From NCBI GenBank assembly GCA_016872595.1, contig VGZJ01000020.1:1-37643 (forward strand): a stretch of DNA of 37,643 bases, given 5' to 3'. How positions within the stretch are numbered: position 1 is the first letter of the stretch; each line of letters starts with the position of its first letter. The DNA is from Planctomycetota bacterium (GTDB lineage: Bacteria > Planctomycetota > Planctomycetia > Gemmatales > Gemmataceae). Below the pieces are notes generated by a model. It had not been told where the DNA came from. It saw only the letters and a list, made by a program, of their open reading frames with translations, and did no database searches. Position numbers and translations under genes: made by a program. Below are positions 32,780-37,643 of the stretch, piece by piece.

Positions 32780-33517
32780 TCAGCCCTTCTTCGCGCCTTT
32801 CTTGAGCGTGCCCTTCTTCTTGTTCTTGCCGTCGTCGTCCTCCTCCACGTCACCTTCTTCTTCCTCGTCGAGTAGCGCGGGGTCCTTCTTGTAATTGGTC
32901 ACGAGCGTGATGAGCTTGTGCGACGAGCTTTTCACCTTGATCTCGAACTTGGTGATCCACTCCTTGAACAGCACGTGGCTGAACACCAGCGGGATGGCCG
33001 TGAACAGGCCGAGCGCGGTGGCGAACAGCGCGAGGCCGATCTTGGAGGCGTGCCCGCCGATCTCCTTCGCCTTGCCGCTGCTCGCGCCCTCGCCGATGGC
33101 GTTGAACGTGTTGATCATCGAGATGACGGTGAAGAACAGCCCCACCATCGTGGCGATCTTGGCGATGGCGAGGATCGGGGCCAGCAGGAAGTGCAACCGC
33201 GGCACGATCTCCAGTTCGTTCTCGGTCGCCATGCTCCGGCGCATGGCCGCCGCGCCTTGGTCCGCGGCCTCGAGGCCGGCGACGAACAGGCGGCTGGGGA
33301 TCAGCCCCTTCTCCTCCTTGCACGCGGCGACCGCGGCCTTCACCCCGCCCTTGCGGAGCGTGCGCTGGAAGTGCGGCAGGAAGTCGTCGAGGTCCGTGTT
33401 CGCGGTGTTGTTCAGCAGCACCCGCCAGATCACCAGCGCCGCCGCGATGAGCGACATGATGACCAGCGGGATCGAGAAGTACCACTCTTTGATGAAGAAG
33501 TCGTAGACCGCGTTCAT
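32780..33517 (-). CDS. MotA/TolQ/ExbB proton-channel family protein
   Basis: The product is 245 aa. One membrane segment sits near residues 14-36 (FSIPLVIMSLIAAALVIW), then a cytoplasmic region (KKGVKAAVAACKEEKG-like, RLFVAGLEAADQGAAAMRRSM), and two further segments (about 107-133 and 165-190) with ALFATALGLFTAIPLV, the family signature. The C-terminus is a highly charged tail, an acidic DEEEEGDVEEDDD run followed by a Lys-rich end. ExbB proteins form a pentamer around an ExbD dimer and turn proton flow into mechanical work. It is the first gene of the operon. The start at 33517 (NAVYDFFIKEW) is supported by the first membrane segment; the longer ORF would enter the 33588-33694 repeat. Confidence 0.88.
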   Translation of the reverse strand: MNAVYDFFIKEWYFSIPLVIMSLIAAALVIWRVLLNNTANTDLDDFLPHFQRTLRKGGVKAAVAACKEEKGLIPSRLFVAGLEAADQGAAAMRRSMATENELEIVPRLHFLLAPILAIAKIATMVGLFFTVISMINTFNAIGEGASSGKAKEIGGHASKIGLALFATALGLFTAIPLVFSHVLFKEWITKFEIKVKSSSHKLITLVTNYKKDPALLDEEEEGDVEEDDDGKNKKKGTLKKGAKKG

Positions 33518-33587
33518 GCGGGGTTCCCGGTGGCTGGCTTGGAACGTTAAAGGTGTTGCTAGGAGTATCGACGCGGTGCGTTGCGGC

Positions 33588-33694
33588 GATTTTTGATTGC
33601 AGATTATTGATTGCCGATTGAACGGCAGTAAGCCCGCGCCGTGGCAGGCGTCTTTGCCATTCAATCGGCAATCAATAGTCTGCAATCAAAAATC
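33588..33694. repeat. AT-rich 40-bp inverted repeat
   Basis: Bases 33588-33627 and 33655-33694 are reverse complements at 38 of 40 positions, loop 27 nt. The arms (GATTTTTGATTGCAGATTAT onward) are AT-rich, unlike the surrounding sequence. The right arm touches the TAG of the EF-G-like gene at 33695. It may end that transcript, but the length and composition suggest an inserted element. Confidence 0.85.
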
Positions 33695-35839
33695 CTACTC
33701 GTCCTCGTCGTCTTTCAGTGCGGCCTTGCTCACGATCTGTTGCTGCACGACGGCGGGGACCGTCTCGTAGTGGCTCAGTTCCATCGAGTACGAGCCGGTG
33801 CCCTGCGTCATGCCGCCGAGTTGGGCCGCGTAGCGGGCCACCTCTGCCAGCGGCGCGCGGGCGTAGATCACGGTCATGTCGCCCGGCAGGCTGTCTTGGT
33901 TCTCGACGTGCGCGCGCTTCGTGGGCAGGTCGCCCAGCACCGCGCCCGTGTACTTGCTCGGCACCGTGATTTCCAGCTTCACGATGGGCTCCAGCAGCGA
34001 CGGGCGCGCGCTCAGGAACGCCTTCTTGAACGCGAGCCGGCCGGCGGTCTTGAACGCCGCTTCGGACGAGTCCACGTCGTGGTACTTCCCGAAGTACACT
34101 TCCACGGCGCAGTCTTGGATGCGGTAGCCGGCCAGCACCCCGCGCTCCAGCATCTCCTTGCAGCCCTTCTCGATGGCCGGGAGGAAGTTGTTCGGGATCG
34201 TGCCGCCGACGATGTGGTCGATGAACGCGAAGTTGAACGCCGGGTCGTAGTGGACGCTCCGCAGCTTCTCGAACTTGCTCTTGTTGGCGAACTCCGTTTC
34301 GCACTGCTGCAGCGTCTTGATCTCGCGCGGCAGGTGGAAGATGCGTAGGTGGACCTCGGCGAACTGGCCGCGCCCGCCGGTCTGCTTCTTGTGCTTGTGG
34401 TCGCCCGCGCCGTCCCCGGTGATCGTCTCGCGGTACGGGATCTTGGGCTCCTTCGTGTTCACCTCGACCCCGAACCGGGCCTTCAGGCGCTCGCGGATGA
34501 TGTCCAAGTGCAGTTGGCTCACGCCGCTGATCACGAGCTCGTGGGTCTGGGCGTCGTGCGTCACCTTCACGGTCGGGTCTTCGGACGCGAGCTTGTGCAG
34601 GCCCACGGAGATCTTCTGCTCGTCGCCGCGCGTCTTCGGCTCGATAGCGAGGCCGTACATGGGCGTGGGGAAGTGCGGCAGCGGCAGCTTCGGCGCGTGG
34701 TTCGTGTACGCGATGGTGTCACCGATCTCCAACCCCTCGACCTTCGCGATGGCGACGATGTCGCCCGGCCCGACTTCGTGGACCTGCGCCGTGCTCTTGC
34801 CCTGCGCTTCCAGCAGGTGGCCGACGCGGAGCGTCTGCCCGCTGCGCAGGTTCACGACGTTGTGGTTGTGCTGCAACTTGCCGGCCAGCACGCGGATGAA
34901 GCTCAGGTGCCCGACGAACTTGTCGTTCACCACCTTGAACACTTGGGCCACGAACTCCTCTTGCTCGGTCGGTTGCAGTTGGTGCGTGGTGCCGTTGGCG
35001 CTGACCTGAAGGCCGGCGAGCCGCTTGGCCGCGAAGCTCGGCGACAGCCCGTACCGCGAGAGCGCGTCCAGCACCTCCTTCACGCCCTTGTCCTTCTTCG
35101 CGCTCGTACAGAAGATCGGGACGAGCGTGCCGGCGTCCATCGCGCGGGTGATGTCGGCCTCCAGTTCGGACACCGTCACCGCGCCCTCGCTCAGGTACTT
35201 TTCGAGCAGTGTTTCGTCGGCCTCGACGACGGCCTCAATGAGCTGCGCGCGCGCCGCGTTCACGTCGACCGGGCACGTCGCCGGGATCTTGGTGGCGGGG
35301 TCGAGCAGGCAGTACACCTGCGAGAAGTCCGGGCCGGTCTGATCCGGTACATTGAACAGCACGCACTGTTTGCCGAGGCTCGCGCGGATCGACTCCACCA
35401 GCGCCGGCAGGTCCACCTTCTCGCCGTCCAGTTTGTTGATGACCACGGCGCGCGACAGGTTCAGCGCGGTGGCCTCGGCGAACATGCGGCGGGTGTTCAT
35501 CTCCACGCCGTTGGCGGCGGAGACGACGACGACCGCGGTTTCGACCGCGGCGAGCGCCTCGAGCGCGGCCCCGATGAAGTCCGGCGAGCCGGGAGCGTCC
35601 AGAATGTTCAGGTGCTTGCCGTCGTGGTCCGCGTGTAAAACGTGGGTATCGATGGAGAAGTGGTGCTTGTGTTCCTCATCGTCGAAGTCCGCGACCGAGG
35701 TGCCGTCGTCCACGCTGCCCATGCGGTCCACGGCGTGGGCCTCGAACAGCAGGGCATCGGCGAGGCTCGTCTTGCCCGCGGCCCGGTGCCCCACCAGTGC
35801 AATGTCCCGAACGTTCTCGACCAAGTGCTTAACGGCCAT
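33695..35839 (-). CDS. Elongation factor G-like GTPase (EF-G paralogue with altered G motifs)
   Basis: The product is 714 aa with all five EF-G domains. The P-loop is GHRAAGKTSL (residues 17-26), NKLD gives guanine specificity, and TSA follows. Domain IV has GGRGQFAEV and GGTIPNNFLPAIEKG, and domain V has EPIVKLEITVPSKYTGAVLGDL. Differences from canonical EF-G: the G2 region DEEKERGIT is DEEHKHHFS, and the G3 motif DTPGHVDF is DAPGSPDF, so the GTPase-activating histidine is Ser. That pattern recalls the EF-G2 paralogues of other phyla, one of which was reported to lack ribosome-stimulated GTPase activity. It is probably not the main translocase. The stop is TAG. Confidence 0.9.
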   Translation of the reverse strand: MAVKHLVENVRDIALVGHRAAGKTSLADALLFEAHAVDRMGSVDDGTSVADFDDEEHKHHFSIDTHVLHADHDGKHLNILDAPGSPDFIGAALEALAAVETAVVVVSAANGVEMNTRRMFAEATALNLSRAVVINKLDGEKVDLPALVESIRASLGKQCVLFNVPDQTGPDFSQVYCLLDPATKIPATCPVDVNAARAQLIEAVVEADETLLEKYLSEGAVTVSELEADITRAMDAGTLVPIFCTSAKKDKGVKEVLDALSRYGLSPSFAAKRLAGLQVSANGTTHQLQPTEQEEFVAQVFKVVNDKFVGHLSFIRVLAGKLQHNHNVVNLRSGQTLRVGHLLEAQGKSTAQVHEVGPGDIVAIAKVEGLEIGDTIAYTNHAPKLPLPHFPTPMYGLAIEPKTRGDEQKISVGLHKLASEDPTVKVTHDAQTHELVISGVSQLHLDIIRERLKARFGVEVNTKEPKIPYRETITGDGAGDHKHKKQTGGRGQFAEVHLRIFHLPREIKTLQQCETEFANKSKFEKLRSVHYDPAFNFAFIDHIVGGTIPNNFLPAIEKGCKEMLERGVLAGYRIQDCAVEVYFGKYHDVDSSEAAFKTAGRLAFKKAFLSARPSLLEPIVKLEITVPSKYTGAVLGDLPTKRAHVENQDSLPGDMTVIYARAPLAEVARYAAQLGGMTQGTGSYSMELSHYETVPAVVQQQIVSKAALKDDEDE

Positions 35840-35885
35840 GATGTGAGACTCCTAGGGAGAGAGGTCGGGCGCGTCTGCGCCCCTG

Positions 35886-36617
35886 TTAGCCGAGAGCCCC
35901 CGGCGCGCGCGCCAGCGCCAGTGCTTCTGCCAAGTCCAGTGCCCCTTCGTAGAGCGCGCGGCCGATGATGCAGCCGGGGATGCGGTCCGCCATTAGCCGG
36001 CGCACGTGCCCCAGCGCGCACACGCCGCCGCTGGCGATCACCGGCCGCGGCACCGCGTCGCGCATTTCGACCAGCGCCTCGAAGTTCGGCCCGCTCATCA
36101 TGCCGTCTTTGGCGATGTCGGTGTACACGACGGCGGCCAGCGGCGCGTCGCACACCCGGCGCGCCAGATCGACGGCCCGCACCTGCGACACGTCGAGCCA
36201 GCCCTCGGTGGCGACGTACCCGCCCTTCGCGTCCACGCCCAGGACGACGCGGTCGGGGTAGCGGTGCGCGGTCGCGCGCACCCAGTCCGGGTCGCGCAAG
36301 GCGCGCGTGCCGAGCACCGCCCAGCGCACGCCCCAGTCGAACGCCGCGGCGAGGTCGGCGTCGGTGCGCAGCCCGCCGCCGAGTTGCACCGGCACCCCAG
36401 CCGCTTCCACGATCTTGCGGATCACGGGGCCGTTCACCGGCCGACCGACCTTTGCGCCGTCCAGATCGACGACGTGAACGCGGTCCGCGCCGAGCGCGGC
36501 CCACTGCCGCGCGACCGCGGCCGGGTCGTCGCTGAAAACGGTCTGCTGTGAATAATCGCCTTGGCGGAGCCGCACGGCGCGGCCGTCGAGGAGGTCAATC
36601 GCGGGGAAGATGAACAT
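35886..36617 (-). CDS. hisA: HisA, phosphoribosylformimino-AICAR ribotide isomerase
   Basis: The product is 243 aa, full length. The first-strand Asp8 (FPAIDLLDGRAVRL), VQLGGGLRTDADL, GTRALRDPDWV, GVDAKGGYVATEGWLD and TDIAKDGMMSGPNFE match HisA, the barrel isomerase of histidine synthesis; the second catalytic Asp is in TDIAKDG. No other histidine gene is visible, so the gene is outside any his operon here. It precedes the EF-G-like gene by 46 nt on the same strand and may share its transcript. The start at 36617 gives the conserved N-terminus. Confidence 0.95.
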   Translation of the reverse strand: MFIFPAIDLLDGRAVRLRQGDYSQQTVFSDDPAAVARQWAALGADRVHVVDLDGAKVGRPVNGPVIRKIVEAAGVPVQLGGGLRTDADLAAAFDWGVRWAVLGTRALRDPDWVRATAHRYPDRVVLGVDAKGGYVATEGWLDVSQVRAVDLARRVCDAPLAAVVYTDIAKDGMMSGPNFEALVEMRDAVPRPVIASGGVCALGHVRRLMADRIPGCIIGRALYEGALDLAEALALARAPGALG

Positions 36618-36700
36618 GATCGGTCGGTCCGTGAAACTGTGGGTATTCTTCCCGGCCCGCGCGCCGAAAGCAAGCGAATTGAAGGAATCGTGAAGGGCCG

Positions 36701-37032
36701 TTTTGTAGGTCGCGGTCGAGCGAGGCCCGACGGCCAGAAGGCCAGAAGGCCATGCGGTTCTGCCAGAGGCTGTCTTCGCCCTGAAGGGGCGGGCTTCCTC
36801 CGCCCCGACCAACTGCCGGGGTGGTGCGGCGACGTCATTGCGTCCTGTAGGGACGCGCTCCCGAGGCGCGTCCCTACAGGACGCACGACAAGGAACCGTT
36901 GGCTACTCGGCCGTTGCCCGGGGCTGAGTAAGTCCGCCCGTTCAGGGCGAAAAGACACGCAAGCGGGATAAGTATTGCTCGCGGGCCGTCGGGCATCGCT
37001 CGCAGAGCCTCGCTCGACCGCGACCTACAAAA
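36701..37032. repeat. Three-layer nested palindrome with 26-bp terminal inverted repeats
   Basis: Outer layer: 36701-36726 and 37007-37032 are exact 26-bp reverse complements (TTTTGTAGGTCGCGGTCGAG start), extended by an 11-bp pair at 36725-36735 and 36984-36994. Middle layer: 36771-36792 and 36934-36957, 24 bases with one mismatch and a 2-nt gap. Inner layer: 36839-36857 and 36867-36885, exact 19 bp with a 9-nt loop. The 421-nt gap between the stop of the toroid gene (37039) and the start of hisA (36617) is almost filled by it; the short ORFs inside show no protein-like character. It could also terminate the toroid gene, whose stop is 6 nt away. Confidence 0.85.
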
Positions 37033-37038
37033 ATCGGC

Positions 37039-37605
37039 TCAGCGGGCGAACGCGGGGAGCATTTCGTTTTCGAGTTGCAGCACGATGAGCGCCTGCGCGC
37101 TGTAGTACGCGGGGCCGAAGCTGATCTCGTCCCAACTGCCGTCTTTCTTCTGTGTGTCTTTGAGTACCTTGTACAGCGGGGCGCGGACCTCGGACCAACG
37201 GAGCAGAGCCGCCGCGCCGACGTTCGGGTCGAGTTTCTTGTGCCCGGTTTCGCCGAGCGCGTAGGCCACGCGCGCGAGGGGGACCAACCCCGCGAGGGAG
37301 TACACGCCGCCCCCTTGCTTCAGGGAGGCGTAATACTGCGGCGGGTTAATGGCGACCCCGGAGTTCCCCACCCACTGGGAGAACCGGGCCGGGCGCGCGT
37401 CGAGGAGCAGCGCGCCGGCCGCGGCGTGCGCGCTCAGCCCCGGCTGCCCGTCGTTGCCGCGCGGCACCGCGCCCCCGCTCAGCGTGTAGATCACACCGCC
37501 CTGCGCGTTCGTGGCGCGCGTCAGGTAGGCGAAGCCCTTGTCGGTCAGCTCGTTCGGCACCTCGATCCCGGCCTTGCGCGCGACCACCAGCGCTTGGAGC
37601 GCCAT
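37039..37605 (-). CDS. C-terminal part of a squalene-cyclase-like alpha-toroid protein, interrupted upstream by TAG
   Basis: The open part gives 188 aa: ALQALVVARKAGI, GAAALLRWSEV, a QW-like repeat TQKKDGSWDE, and YYSAQALIVLQLEN at the end, the alpha-alpha toroid pattern of prenyltransferase/squalene-oxidase repeats. Reading the frame further upstream to the window edge gives EGSDYDDA, then TAG at 37615-37617, then STAMALQAL. DDA-x-STAMAL is a normal-looking toroid helix, so the ATG at 37605 is probably not the true start and a Trp or Tyr codon seems to have become TAG. The 5' part lies outside the window. No ribosome site precedes the ATG. Confidence 0.7.
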   Translation of the reverse strand: MALQALVVARKAGIEVPNELTDKGFAYLTRATNAQGGVIYTLSGGAVPRGNDGQPGLSAHAAAGALLLDARPARFSQWVGNSGVAINPPQYYASLKQGGGVYSLAGLVPLARVAYALGETGHKKLDPNVGAAALLRWSEVRAPLYKVLKDTQKKDGSWDEISFGPAYYSAQALIVLQLENEMLPAFAR

Positions 37606-37643
37606 CGCCGTGGACTACGCGTCGTCGTAATCGCTCCCCTCGC

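Noticed and set aside
36561-36971. 136-codon ORF in the hisA-toroid gap
   Set aside because: It runs through the nested palindrome and has no protein-like pattern.
14847-37643. Genome-wide reassignment of TAG to an amino acid
   Set aside because: At least six intact genes in the window end in TAG at the expected C-terminus, so the two internal TAGs are better explained locally.
1-37643. CRISPR array, tRNA, rRNA, insertion sequence or prophage
   Set aside because: No regularly spaced direct repeats, no cloverleaf with CCA-type end, no transposase or phage protein were seen by eye; small RNAs could still be missed.

Overview
The window looks like chromosome of a planctomycete of the Gemmata group (Gemmataceae). 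The evidence is very high GC with strong G/C at third codon positions, a DUF1549/DUF1553 protein with planctomycete-type cytochrome motifs, two leucine-rich-repeat proteins that open with the short 'repeat-companion' domain (TIGR02996) known mainly from Gemmata, a zinc-ribbon membrane protein, an FHA protein, squalene-cyclase-fold proteins without cyclase residues, and a TolQ/TolR-type operon whose TolR subunits carry GYF-like N-terminal domains. I saw no rRNA, tRNA, CRISPR array, insertion sequence or phage module.

Layout. 1-300: an unidentified gene tail and a three-stem palindromic element. 295-7514: DUF1549/DUF1553 protein (-), secreted alpha-toroid protein (+), NicO-type nickel/cobalt transporter (+), enolase-superfamily enzyme overlapping an alpha/beta hydrolase (+). 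7525-11276: small membrane protein, FHA protein, two secreted aromatic/glycine-rich proteins, PHP phosphoesterase and nusB (all -). 11342-16133: CtBP-like dehydrogenase (+), PDZ protein (-), lactonase-like amidohydrolase (-), SDR (+), and an oxidoreductase of the Gfo/Idh type (-) whose first 20 codons are cut off by an in-frame TAG. 16268-18107: G3E GTPase and DUF2293 protein (+). 18115-23854: 2Fe-2S ferredoxin, P-type Ca2+-ATPase, frr, pyrH, zinc-ribbon membrane protein (all -). 23937-28060: two LRR proteins (-) flanking a ROK kinase (+), the last two genes with patches of low GC3. 28110-31293: small unknown protein and UDP-HexNAc dehydrogenase (-), PQQ-like beta-propeller (+). 31300-36617: ExbB-ExbD-ExbD operon, EF-G-like GTPase and hisA (-). 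36618-37643: a three-layer nested palindrome and the C-terminal part of a second alpha-toroid protein (-), again with an in-frame TAG upstream.

Gene relationships. Apparent translational units are the enolase/hydrolase pair (8-nt overlap), nusB/PHP (1-nt overlap), ExbD1/ExbD2 (4-nt overlap after ExbB), Ca2+-ATPase/ferredoxin (10-nt gap) and UDP-HexNAc dehydrogenase/unknown protein (13-nt gap). The SDR, lactonase-like hydrolase and interrupted oxidoreductase could form a sugar-acid oxidation group; this is inference.

The strongest non-genic signal is that many intergenic gaps hold a long inverted repeat, usually close to a stop codon, of at least seven unrelated sequence types. Some arms are themselves palindromic and at 36701-37032 three are nested. 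The other leading observations are two genes interrupted by single in-frame amber codons, an EF-G paralogue lacking the canonical GTPase histidine, GYF-ExbD fusions, and compositional mosaicism in the ROK/LRR pair. I did not find a clear defence system or a clearly new multi-gene pathway.
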